Source of the DNA: Bacteroidales bacterium UBA3543
GTDB lineage: Bacteria; Bacteroidota; Bacteroidia; Bacteroidales; UBA932
Direction: 5' to 3'
DNA length: 10,669 nucleotides
NCBI GenBank assembly: GCA_002376715.1
Contig: DFOK01000070.1
Coordinates: forward strand, 1-10,669
This document shows positions 1-6,907 of the stretch, piece by piece. The notes beneath the pieces were generated by a model that worked only from the letters and a program-made list of their open reading frames with translations, did not search any database and was not told where the DNA came from. Position numbers and translations under genes: made by a program. How positions within the stretch are numbered: the first letter of the stretch is position 1; every line of letters begins with the position of its first letter.

Positions 1-466
1 TTCCCTCACACGCATTTTGGGCAATCTTTTTGACTGGCTGGCTCTACTGGACCTAAATATGTTGATGGTTTTGCTCTTGATGATGGTTGTGGCAGGCTTC
101 AACATGATATCTGCGATTCTGATTATTCTTTTTGAAAAAATCTCGATGATAGGCTAGCTCAAATCCCTCGGTATGCGCAATAGAAATATCAGCAACATTT
201 TCTTGCTGAAAGCAGCTTCAATTGTAGGAAAAGGAATGATTTGGGGAAATATTATCGGATTTCTGCTCTGTTTCCTCCAATGGAAATTCAAAATCATCAA
301 GCTCAATCCCACCAATTATTTCGTAAGTTTTGTGCCGATAAAGATCTCTTTCGTGGACATTCTGATGCTCAATATCATTTCGGCAGTAGTGATCATGCTC
401 ATTATCTCGATATCCACTCTCTTCATCAGCCGCGTAAGCCCGGACAAAACGATGCGGGTGAATTGA
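1..466 (+). pseudogene. ABC transporter permease (FtsX/LolC-LolE type), 3' part, interrupted by an in-frame TAG
   Basis: One frame reads from the window edge (first codon at base 2) to a TGA at 464-466 as the C-terminal part of an FtsX-family inner-membrane permease. Such permeases work with an ABC ATPase, usually in lipoprotein release (LolCDE) or related envelope export. The reading begins SLTRILGNLFDWLALLDLNM, continues into a membrane helix (MVVAGFNMISAILIILFEK) and ends with two further helices and the tail ISRVSPDKTMRVN, typical of Bacteroidales permeases. The frame is broken once, by TAG at 155-157 inside the conserved motif MIG-stop-LKSLGMRN, where relatives carry a hydrophobic residue. 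A TTG (Leu) codon would need only one base change to give TAG. Nothing downstream of the stop is damaged, so this is either a recent nonsense mutation or a sequence error. An ATG at 173 could restart translation of a 97-residue fragment. The 5' part lies outside the window. Confidence 0.8.
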
Positions 467-471
467 TTTGG

Positions 472-510
472 GGTACGTGTTGCGTCGTACGTATATTATT
501 TATATTTTTT
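472..510 (+). terminator. possible weak terminator of the permease transcript
   Basis: Just after the permease stop, GTACG (473-477) can pair with CGTAC (486-490). An alternative pairing is TACGT (474-478) with ACGTA (489-493). A T-rich run to 510 follows. The stem is only five base pairs and the T-run is interrupted, so this is a weak candidate. It lies in the 29-base gap between convergent genes, where a terminator is expected. Confidence 0.3.
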
Positions 511-1131
511 CCATTTCTCCGGTATTTGTAAGTCGTAATCAGGAACTGAAAGATGAACAACATCCGGAAAAAGACTCTGACGAAATCTGCTTTCATAGCG
601 TATCAGTAGTGTCGGATTTCCTATCCCCATAGAAGCCAAGTTACTTGAATACTGATTGGGAGGAAAATAGACAAACACCTTTTGCCTTGCTTGTGTTGCA
701 ATTTCAATAGCGGGAATCATATCACTATCAGCAGAAACGATAATAGTTACATCACATTTTTTTTGGTATGCATCTGCAACGATCTGAGTTGCTATCCTCA
801 CATCAGTTTCTTTTTCTTCGTGTGTGTAAATAATATTTCCACATCTGTAGCATTTAATCTGCTTGTTAATGTATTTGCCTAAAATTAAACAGAATTTTGG
901 ATTCTCCCTATTAGCTTGGAAGAACGCATTCTGTCGCCTGCTTTGTTCTAAGTCGTCTGGCTTGGCTGAGAAATATTTGACCGCAATTAATATCTGATTG
1001 GGGCGCATGAAACTCTCAAAAAGCTTAACTATGTCAAGCCAATAGTATTTACGCCATCTTTTGTTTGATTTAAGTCCGTAGTAGAAATTGAAACCATCAA
1101 TATAGACAATGACCCTTTGCTTTCCCTTCAT
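496..1131 (-). CDS. NYN-domain (LabA/DUF88-like, PIN-type nuclease fold) protein
   Basis: The 211-residue protein starts RVIVYIDGFNFYYGLK, the classic opening of NYN-domain proteins, a branch of the PIN-like metal-dependent RNase fold. The conserved acidic residues are visible: D12 in YIDGFN, E108 and D110 in EEKETDVRIA, and D135 and D137 in VSADSDMIP. A Cys pair (CYRC, residues 94-97) lies in the insertion before the second acidic motif, as in the LabA-like subgroup, but no second Cys pair is present to complete a zinc ribbon. The frame stays open back to a TTG at 1221, but that codon lies inside a promoter match. I therefore chose the ATG at 1131; ATGs at 1140 and 1149 are alternatives. A role in RNA processing or defence is a family-level guess. 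The gene is more AT-rich than its neighbours and is convergent to the permease. Confidence 0.82.
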   Translation of the reverse strand: MKGKQRVIVYIDGFNFYYGLKSNKRWRKYYWLDIVKLFESFMRPNQILIAVKYFSAKPDDLEQSRRQNAFFQANRENPKFCLILGKYINKQIKCYRCGNIIYTHEEKETDVRIATQIVADAYQKKCDVTIIVSADSDMIPAIEIATQARQKVFVYFPPNQYSSNLASMGIGNPTLLIRYESRFRQSLFPDVVHLSVPDYDLQIPEKWKKYK

Positions 1132-1157
1132 TTCCAACATGATTGTCATAAAAATAA

Positions 1158-1179
1158 GCCACTTCATTACTGAAGTGGC
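1158..1179 (-). terminator. intrinsic-terminator-like hairpin in the NYN gene leader
   Basis: GCCACTTCA and TGAAGTGGC form a perfect 9-bp stem with a 4-base loop. Read on the minus strand, the stem is followed at once by TTATTTTTA. This is the form of a Rho-independent terminator, yet it sits between the NYN promoter match (1219-1249) and the chosen start codon (1131). It may be a leader attenuator, or it may end the transcript coming from the transglycosylase gene upstream. The + strand reading has no adjacent T-run. Confidence 0.5.
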
Positions 1180-1182
1180 GAG

Positions 1183-1204
1183 CCTTAGTCTTTTCCACCT
1201 AAGG
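1183..1204 (-). promoter_or_regulatory. upstream leader hairpin, possible antiterminator partner
   Basis: CCTTAG (1183-1188) and CTAAGG (1199-1204) form a 6-bp stem with a 10-base loop, three bases upstream (in transcription order) of the terminator-like hairpin. On the transcript, AGGUGG (bases 1195-1200) could instead pair with CCACUU (1173-1178), which would open both hairpins. This is a mutually exclusive arrangement of the kind seen in attenuators. It rests on short pairings seen by eye. Confidence 0.3.
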
Positions 1205-1218
1205 GTGATAATTATGCT

Positions 1219-1249
1219 CAAAGATAATTATTTCTTTCACTTAATCAAA
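1219..1249 (-). promoter_or_regulatory. Bacteroidota-type promoter for the NYN gene
   Basis: On the minus strand, TTTG (1249-1246) is followed after 19 bases by TATCTTTG (1226-1219). Both match the known Bacteroides -33 TTTG and -7 TAnnTTTG elements. Transcription would begin near 1212, giving a leader of about 80 bases before the ATG at 1131. The match overlaps the TTG at 1221, which argues against that codon as the gene start. Confidence 0.6.
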
Positions 1250-1343
1250 ACTTTACATAAAGCTTCTTTTATGATTTCAGCATTTTTGATTATTATATTC
1301 TCAGTCAAAAGTGTTGCAGAACCCGCACCACACAAAATCCCGA

Positions 1344-1401
1344 ACCCCGTAACGCGCAACTCGCACCCCGCAAAACTACCCACTACACACTCCCCACTAC
1401 A
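1344..1401. repeat. degenerate heptamer tandem repeat
   Basis: Seven-base units follow one another: ACCCCGT, AACGCGC, AACTCGC, ACCCCGC, AAAACTA, then after two extra C's CACTACA, CACTCCC, CACTACA. The + strand is almost without G in the right half. The block lies directly downstream of the transglycosylase stop, in the 272-base gap before the NYN gene. Similar low-complexity heptamer blocks occur between genes in Bacteroidales as I recall; their function is unknown to me. Confidence 0.55.
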
Positions 1402-1403
1402 GA

Positions 1404-2420
1404 CTATTCAACCACTTGTTTGTAGCGTTCGAAAAGGTCTATGACATTTCTCACATACCTTGTCGTCTGTGTCCCTTTGAAATCGGGCATTGAATCGAAG
1501 CCCTTTACCACTTCTTCCCAGTCATTTGGATCAAGCCCTACTGATGCGGCGTGTTCGCGACATTGTTTGATGCGTCCGGTTCCTGCATTATAGGATGCAA
1601 GGGCAAATTTTATCACATTGGCGGAGTCCAAGCCCTCTTTTCGGTAAAGATTGAAAAGATAGTCGAAATGGAGCGTTCCCGCTTTGATATTGAGTTCAGG
1701 ATCAAGAATATCATCTACGCCATAGATGGCTGCGGTTGACTCTTTGATTTGCATCAGACCACGTGCATTCTTAGTCGATGATGAGGAGTGGATGAAACGT
1801 GATTCTTCGTAAATAATGGCGCTGATAAGCCTCCAGTCAGCATTTATGTAGTTACTGTATTTTTTGATAATGTAATCGTATGGGGAAATAGCTCTCTTAT
1901 GATCAAATCCCTCCGGCATTGCACTCAAACGGTATGACCTGAAAAACCGGAAGACCATCTGTCTGTAGGTATCGTCCGATTTAAAGTCGGAAAGCCAGAA
2001 ATTGAAACTGTTGAGCAGCCGTTTATTGCCGACTTTTACGGCACAGGCATCTCTGCCGCCGGTTTCACGTGTTACAATCACTTTGGAAGCATATTGCTCG
2101 GGGATTGAGTCGTTCATACTGAAGACCAGCATGTCATACTTCCCATCGACAAGGTATTTCCAGTCCAGTTCGCTGCCTACAGAAGGTACTATGAGAGATT
2201 CAGAGCCATTGTACTCTGCAAATCTCTCGATCAACTCGCGATTGAATCCTCCCTGGCGGCTTTGGCGGTCCGGTATAATGCTGAACACAAGGGTGTCCTT
2301 GCGATATATGTGATAAGTATTGCGTTTGCTTCGGTTTTCCGGGGTTATAAGTTTGATAGCGATCACTATGACCAGTACGAGCAAACATTTTCCGAAGAAG
2401 TAAATGTCCTTTTTGGTCAT
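1404..2420 (-). CDS. membrane-anchored lytic transglycosylase, MltF-like (SLT domain)
   Basis: The 338-residue protein should cleave the MurNAc-GlcNAc bond of peptidoglycan to a 1,6-anhydro product, from the periplasmic face. Residues 8-25 form a membrane anchor. Residues 43-160 resemble part of a periplasmic solute-binding domain (GGFNRELIERFAEYNG and DMLVFSMND), but shorter than in E. coli MltF. Residues 180-333 are the SLT domain, with catalytic E206 in YEESRF, GLMQ (221-224), SYNAG (276-280) and the late Tyr in TTRYVRN (Y322). The ATG at 2420 lies four bases after the porin stop and was preferred over an in-frame TTG at 2456, which would overlap the porin gene. It is the last gene of the operon and ends with TAG. 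Involvement in envelope remodelling is a family inference. Confidence 0.88.
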   Translation of the reverse strand: MTKKDIYFFGKCLLVLVIVIAIKLITPENRSKRNTYHIYRKDTLVFSIIPDRQSRQGGFNRELIERFAEYNGSESLIVPSVGSELDWKYLVDGKYDMLVFSMNDSIPEQYASKVIVTRETGGRDACAVKVGNKRLLNSFNFWLSDFKSDDTYRQMVFRFFRSYRLSAMPEGFDHKRAISPYDYIIKKYSNYINADWRLISAIIYEESRFIHSSSSTKNARGLMQIKESTAAIYGVDDILDPELNIKAGTLHFDYLFNLYRKEGLDSANVIKFALASYNAGTGRIKQCREHAASVGLDPNDWEEVVKGFDSMPDFKGTQTTRYVRNVIDLFERYKQVVE

Positions 2421-2424
2421 GCTG

Positions 2425-4779
2425 TTATCTGATGTAGAATGGCCACCAGATGCCAAATTTAAAGCCCCTTTCAGGCCTTAGGTAGTTGTAGGCCGAAAAA
2501 TAATCTGCCTGAGGCCACCCTTTGAATGTGTTGGTGTACTTGACAAACAGGGTTACATTTTTCCACTGTACATTGACAAATGCATCGAAATATGGGGTGC
2601 CTCCTATGAGTTCCTTTTGCTGGTTATGGAATACTCCTAGGTCGGGGCTGTACGATTGAACATAATATTTTGTGTGGAAGAGGGCGTTGAGACCTATTTG
2701 CATTCTCATCACATCCTTGACCACGTTGAATTCGATATAATATTTGAGATTGAGGGAAAGCTTCGGCAAAGGGAGCGCCTCCCCGTCGGATGCCATCTGG
2801 AACAGAGCACGATTGTCCAGATGGAGTATCCAAAGTCGGATGTTCTGTTCCAAAGATGCCGAAATGATGCTTACGGGCTTGCTCACTTGTCTTATTATCG
2901 AGAGAGTGTCATAATAGATAAGTCCGCTCACCAGGGCATAATCAAATCTGGCATGTGTCTGCCATTTTGGAATATCGAGAGAAGCCTCGACCCTGCTGTC
3001 GGAGATTTTTGTGAAATCATTATGCCACTTGTGGTGGTTGGTATAGATCTTCTGATGAAAAGGGTGAGGTTCTGTCAATGTGGTGCGTAATCGACCTGTA
3101 AGATGGATACCTTCTTCTATAGGGTAGAATGATAATCTGATTTTTCCTCCAATGTCGAGATCATTGAGATTGTATCCGGCAAAGGTGTATTTGCCGTCGG
3201 CATTCCAGGAGAGGTATTTTCGGTATTGTCCTGAAACCCCGGCATAAAGGTAGAGATTATTGTGATGCTCATTGATGGTTCCGCTCAGATAGTGCGAGGG
3301 TTCGAAGCTATGGATGGAGAGCATCTGGTAGCCGACTCCAACGTCAATTTTGGATAAAACGGCATCGTGGGCAAATGGCTGCAGACGTATGAATGCTTTG
3401 TTTTCAAACCGTTCCGTTCCCAGGGAGTCTCTGCTGGATATATTGTTGAGATGGAATTGGTTTAAATAGAAATTACGACCGTGAATGTCGTTTTCAGCGA
3501 TGTTGTCAGTGTAGACTTTACCGTATCTCGAATACTCGGCGCTATGTCCTATGTATGCAACGGTACCTTCTCCTACCGAAAGCGAATCCTTCTTGCGGAA
3601 GAAATTCATCGGTATGGTGTAGGTGTGGGTTAGATATGCAGTCCTTCGTTTGAGCAGATTGTCGGCATTCTGAAGATTGACTTCAATGGATTTGGCATCC
3701 ACGATGGTGTCCCTGATCCAGAATGAGTCTTGCAGACCGCCATTTTCGGAACGGATTACCGCCTGGCTGATAAAACCGGCGTTGAGAAGGTATTTTTTGC
3801 CGAGATAATTGACTCCTATAGCGTATGAACGGTTGTTGGTAGCTTCATCCTTAAGCATACCTTTCGATCCGTACTGTCTGTATAGGAAGGAGAGGTTTAG
3901 CGCAGGTGTGATATTCTGGGTGGTGAGGATTTTGACACAGGACTCCTCCAGTTGCTGGGTGGCAAAGGGAGTTCCCCAGTATGCAAGTTCCGTATATGCC
4001 GATTTGGTGTTATATTGTGGTATGTTTTCCGGCGTGTAGAAGTAGCCCAGATAGGGTTCGAACATCGGAAATACATCCAGTTTTTCACGTTTAAAAAAGT
4101 TGTGATACTGCATTGCTGAGCCGATAGTGCCAAGGTATGTGCCATTGACGTCATTACGCAGGAAGGGATAGTCGTTGAACCTGTACTGGAAGGAGGTATC
4201 TATTTCCATGAGGGTAATGTCGTTGAAATCCTGCTCGTGGGTCCATGTAAGCATACGCCGGTAGTGGAGCGAATCGGGAATGATATAGCTGTCCAAAATA
4301 CGGGGTGTGGCCAGTCTTACGCTGTCGCGGTACTCTCTGGCGATTCTTCGTTCGGCCCTCTTTATATCCTTTGCATCCGGAAGATGGAGAGCGAGAGAAT
4401 CAAAGTAGGCGGTATATGTGGAGTCAAGATAGTGGAAGGTAAGTGTATCGATGCATTTCCAAAAATTCACCGTATCTATCTCCATAATGCCGTAGGGATA
4501 GGTCAGAGTGTCAGATGAGGCCGCGATTGTATCGGTGACCGGTACTCCGGAAGAGAGTGCGGCACTATCCTGAATTGTAGGAATGGTATACTGAACAGTA
4601 GGAATAGTGTCACGAAAAGCGGGAATAGTATCCTGAACAGTAGGAATGGTGTCGCGAAAAGCGGGAATAGTGTATTGACCGATGGTAATAGTGTAGCGGC
4701 CGCGTCCATTTGAGACAACGGCCAGACACAATATCGCCAGCAGCACTATTACAACTCTTTTACTGACCATCGATGGCAT
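2425..4779 (-). CDS. putative outer-membrane porin (Bacteroidota Porin_10 family)
   Basis: The 784-residue protein begins with a signal peptide (basic VSKR, then a hydrophobic stretch to about residue 25). Residues 29-70 are six heptads of the type DTIPAFR/DTIPTVQ. An Arg-rich helical segment follows near residues 135-155 (KDIKRAERRIAREYRDSV). From about residue 200 comes a long beta-barrel. Its conserved phrases, such as YTELAYWGTPFA, ITPALNLSFLYR, ENGGLQDSFWIRDT, AYIGHSAEYSRYGKVYTD, LPLPKLSLNLKYYI and the end FKFGIWWPFYIR, are those of the Bacteroidota putative porin family (Porin_10). It is probably a channel; substrate unknown. The ATG at 4779 gives a 15-base gap after the MFS stop. An ATG at 4770 is equally good, and a TTG at 4791 is less likely. 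It is followed closely by the transglycosylase gene. Confidence 0.87.
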   Translation of the reverse strand: MPSMVSKRVVIVLLAILCLAVVSNGRGRYTITIGQYTIPAFRDTIPTVQDTIPAFRDTIPTVQYTIPTIQDSAALSSGVPVTDTIAASSDTLTYPYGIMEIDTVNFWKCIDTLTFHYLDSTYTAYFDSLALHLPDAKDIKRAERRIAREYRDSVRLATPRILDSYIIPDSLHYRRMLTWTHEQDFNDITLMEIDTSFQYRFNDYPFLRNDVNGTYLGTIGSAMQYHNFFKREKLDVFPMFEPYLGYFYTPENIPQYNTKSAYTELAYWGTPFATQQLEESCVKILTTQNITPALNLSFLYRQYGSKGMLKDEATNNRSYAIGVNYLGKKYLLNAGFISQAVIRSENGGLQDSFWIRDTIVDAKSIEVNLQNADNLLKRRTAYLTHTYTIPMNFFRKKDSLSVGEGTVAYIGHSAEYSRYGKVYTDNIAENDIHGRNFYLNQFHLNNISSRDSLGTERFENKAFIRLQPFAHDAVLSKIDVGVGYQMLSIHSFEPSHYLSGTINEHHNNLYLYAGVSGQYRKYLSWNADGKYTFAGYNLNDLDIGGKIRLSFYPIEEGIHLTGRLRTTLTEPHPFHQKIYTNHHKWHNDFTKISDSRVEASLDIPKWQTHARFDYALVSGLIYYDTLSIIRQVSKPVSIISASLEQNIRLWILHLDNRALFQMASDGEALPLPKLSLNLKYYIEFNVVKDVMRMQIGLNALFHTKYYVQSYSPDLGVFHNQQKELIGGTPYFDAFVNVQWKNVTLFVKYTNTFKGWPQADYFSAYNYLRPERGFKFGIWWPFYIR
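4570..4695 (-). repeat. 21-bp tandem repeat encoding six heptapeptides in the porin N-terminus
   Basis: Six 21-base units encode YTITIGQ, YTIPAFR, DTIPTVQ, DTIPAFR, DTIPTVQ and YTIPTIQ. The middle four form two 42-base units (4591-4632 and 4633-4674) that I count as 38 of 42 identical, so a recent duplication is likely. The repeat keeps frame and lies directly after the signal peptide. Confidence 0.9.
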
Positions 4780-4794
4780 CAAATCAATCAATAA

Positions 4795-5943
4795 TTACCC
4801 TTTTGTCACCTTTTCAGGCTTAATGGTAGAACATCCAATCAAGAATAATACCACAAGCAGCACGATGGATCCGAGCATTACATAGAGAAGGGAACCTGTT
4901 CCGAGTGTTCCCACAAGTTTATTGAGGAGGGTGTTGCCTATAAGAGCAATGGTCAGGGCAAAACTAAATGCCGTGCCTGACATATCGCTGTACTTCTCTC
5001 CGAGTATGCCGAATGTGGCGGGGAATGTAGCTGCAAGGCCCATACCTATTAGTGTTGTACCTGTAATGGTCATCACTGCGTTGTTGGCGGTAAAGAGACA
5101 AATGATACCTACAACGGCTATTGCCATACTTGTCAGCACGATTGCCTTGCTGGAGGCCTTTCTGGAGATACCAATCAGAGAGGCCCTGCTGATTGCGAGG
5201 CCGACAGGAATGAAAATCGATGCTACAAGTGCCATTCTTCCGACATACCCTATATCTGCAAGATATTTTGAGGTCCAGGTAGCGGCAAGGGCTTCCAGAC
5301 CACTCTGGAACGCCAGTGCAAGGCTGAAAATAATAAGGGTGGGTTCCTTAATCATCTTGATCACGCTTCTGAAGGAGATACCCTGCTTGCATTTGGCTTC
5401 GGGGAATTTTATCACGATGAAATAGAGCATCGCAGCTGCCATCAGGAAGCCCATTATCATAAGAATTTTGTGATAATCTACTTTCTCGTAGCAGATTGTC
5501 ATGATCAGAGTGATTACAATAGCTCCTATGCAATAGACCAGACCAAGTACAAAGAGATTGGATGTCCTTGCTTTTCCTTCGGAGGAGTCGGAAATCAGGG
5601 CACTTGTGGATCCGTTGAGCATACCTCCACAGGTGCCGATCAGAAGAATGGCAGCCACCATTGCCCCAAAGGAGTTTGTAAATGCGAGGATCTCAAGACC
5701 CACAACACCCATTGCAGCTGCACCGACCAAGAGAATCTTGTATCCATATCTGTCAATGATCGGACCGAATACCAATGAGCCGATAAGCACTCCCAGAGGG
5801 AGCGAGCTGGCCAAAGTTGAGCTCTGGGCAGCATCAAGGCCCAGCGCATTTAGGATTGTGCCCAATACAAAGAACACAACTCCGAAAAAGAAGATGCCGA
5901 TTTGAGCGGCAATTATTACCTTGACATTAGTCTTTTGTGTCAT
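4795..5943 (-). CDS. MFS transporter, probable sugar or small-solute permease
   Basis: The 382-residue protein is almost wholly hydrophobic, consistent with the 12 membrane helices of the major facilitator superfamily. The loop between helices 2 and 3 carries the MFS signature as GPIIDRYGYKILL (residues 60-72, with D64, R65 and G67). GGMLNGSTSALISDSSE (106-122) resembles the region found in sugar-type MFS carriers of Bacteroidota. A cytoplasmic loop near 178-196 separates the two halves, and the C-terminus is short and basic. The ATG at 5943 lies six bases after the ROK kinase stop, so the two are almost certainly co-transcribed. An importer next to a ROK kinase suggests uptake followed by phosphorylation. 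The substrate cannot be read from the sequence; a nucleoside or other NAD-precursor cargo is conceivable but unsupported. Confidence 0.85.
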   Translation of the reverse strand: MTQKTNVKVIIAAQIGIFFFGVVFFVLGTILNALGLDAAQSSTLASSLPLGVLIGSLVFGPIIDRYGYKILLVGAAAMGVVGLEILAFTNSFGAMVAAILLIGTCGGMLNGSTSALISDSSEGKARTSNLFVLGLVYCIGAIVITLIMTICYEKVDYHKILMIMGFLMAAAMLYFIVIKFPEAKCKQGISFRSVIKMIKEPTLIIFSLALAFQSGLEALAATWTSKYLADIGYVGRMALVASIFIPVGLAISRASLIGISRKASSKAIVLTSMAIAVVGIICLFTANNAVMTITGTTLIGMGLAATFPATFGILGEKYSDMSGTAFSFALTIALIGNTLLNKLVGTLGTGSLLYVMLGSIVLLVVLFLIGCSTIKPEKVTKG

Positions 5944-5949
5944 AATCCG

Positions 5950-6900
5950 TTATTTTGCATATTTAATGGCTACCGCTCCTGCTCCATAGAGTCCTGCGAG
6001 CTTGGGCAGCGCTGTTGATGTGATTTCTACCTGTTTCATGCTTATGGGTTGGGCCCATTTTTCCGCTTCACGGCGGATTTGGGGAATAAATTTAACTGCG
6101 GGACCAAAGACTCCTCCTCCAAAAATCACCTTCTCCGGATTGAATATACTTATAAGGTTGGCCGTAGCCATACCCCACATCTCAATAGCCTCCTCTATGA
6201 CCCTTTTTGCAAGAGGATCTCCCTTATCGTATGCCTCAAAAATATGATAGGAGGTGATATCTTCAATATCGTGTTTGCGGAGTTCTCCGCTATACTCTTT
6301 ATCCTCCTTAAGAAGGCGGCGTGCTTGCTTAGCCAGCCCTTCCCCGGAGCAGTGTGTCTCAAAACATCCGCACTCATCGTACTCATGTGTGTAAGGGGGC
6401 TTTAGGGCAAGCCAGCCGATGGCCCCTACAATATCCGAATGGCCATGTAGCACACGGTTGTCAATTAGAATTCCGGCTCCTATACCGGTGCCGACAGCTA
6501 TAAAGATGGCATTGCGACACCCCTTTGCACAACCCATCTGCACTTCGCCCAGTATATAACAGGTACGGTCGCTTTCGATGGTAACGGTGGCCTGTGGTGC
6601 AACCTTAAGCAATTCGTTGCGAAGAGGGTAATTCTCCCATCCGGGAATGTTCGGGGCCCATACACATCCTGTATCGGAGTAGGCAATGCCCGGAATGCAA
6701 ACCCCGATGCTCAAAGGTGCTCCTTGTGGGATGCCACCCTCGTTACATATATCCCTGCAGAGGTCACATACGAGTGCACCGACCTCAGCACCACTTCTGT
6801 TTTCGAGAAGCACATGTTTTTGGAGTAGAATCTCCCCCTTTTTGTTGAAAATGGCTCCGACCGCTTTGGTGCCGCCCAGATCTATTCCGATGTAGTTCAT
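5950..6900 (-). CDS. ROK-family kinase with altered substrate and zinc motif
   Basis: The 316-residue protein has the sugar-kinase ATPase fold of the ROK family, which phosphorylates hexoses or amino sugars with ATP. Visible motifs are the phosphate loop DLGGTK (7-12), the catalytic Asp in ESDRTCYILGE (D111), the second phosphate motif GTGIGAG (137-143) and the adenosine motif NPEKVIFGGG (254-263). In standard ROK glucokinases the next block reads GE-G-H followed by CxCGxxGCxE. Here it reads GAIGW (159-163) and CGCFE (177-181), so the Glu, the His (a sugar and zinc ligand) and part of the Cys set are missing, while E181 remains. I believe a ROK clade with this pattern exists, but I cannot place the substrate. 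The ATG at 6900 lies seven bases after the NAD-salvage gene and the stop six bases before the MFS gene. Confidence 0.85.
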   Translation of the reverse strand: MNYIGIDLGGTKAVGAIFNKKGEILLQKHVLLENRSGAEVGALVCDLCRDICNEGGIPQGAPLSIGVCIPGIAYSDTGCVWAPNIPGWENYPLRNELLKVAPQATVTIESDRTCYILGEVQMGCAKGCRNAIFIAVGTGIGAGILIDNRVLHGHSDIVGAIGWLALKPPYTHEYDECGCFETHCSGEGLAKQARRLLKEDKEYSGELRKHDIEDITSYHIFEAYDKGDPLAKRVIEEAIEMWGMATANLISIFNPEKVIFGGGVFGPAVKFIPQIRREAEKWAQPISMKQVEITSTALPKLAGLYGAGAVAIKYAK

Positions 6901-6907
6901 AGCTCTG

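Noticed and set aside
155..157. Stop-codon recoding (TAG read as an amino acid) to explain the permease interruption
   Set aside because: The transglycosylase gene in this window ends at TAG (1404-1406) where its family normally ends, and no other gene contains an internal TAG.
241..531. Forward open frame of 96 residues overlapping the permease
   Set aside because: It is a shifted frame of the permease gene, with no membrane pattern or recognisable family, while the other frame matches the permease family to its C-terminus.
1132..1221. N-terminal extension of the NYN protein from TTG at 1221
   Set aside because: The TTG is part of the -7 promoter match, the extension crosses two hairpins, and NYN proteins normally begin a few residues before the YIDGFN motif.
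1243..1291. Inverted repeat AATCAAAA / TTTTGATT around the NYN promoter as an operator
   Set aside because: The arms are AT-rich, 33 bases apart and easily found by chance in this AT-rich stretch.
1109..1444. Forward open frame of 111 residues
   Set aside because: It runs antisense across the NYN start region and through the low-complexity heptamer block. It has no recognisable motif, and the minus-strand promoter, leader and gene explain the region better.
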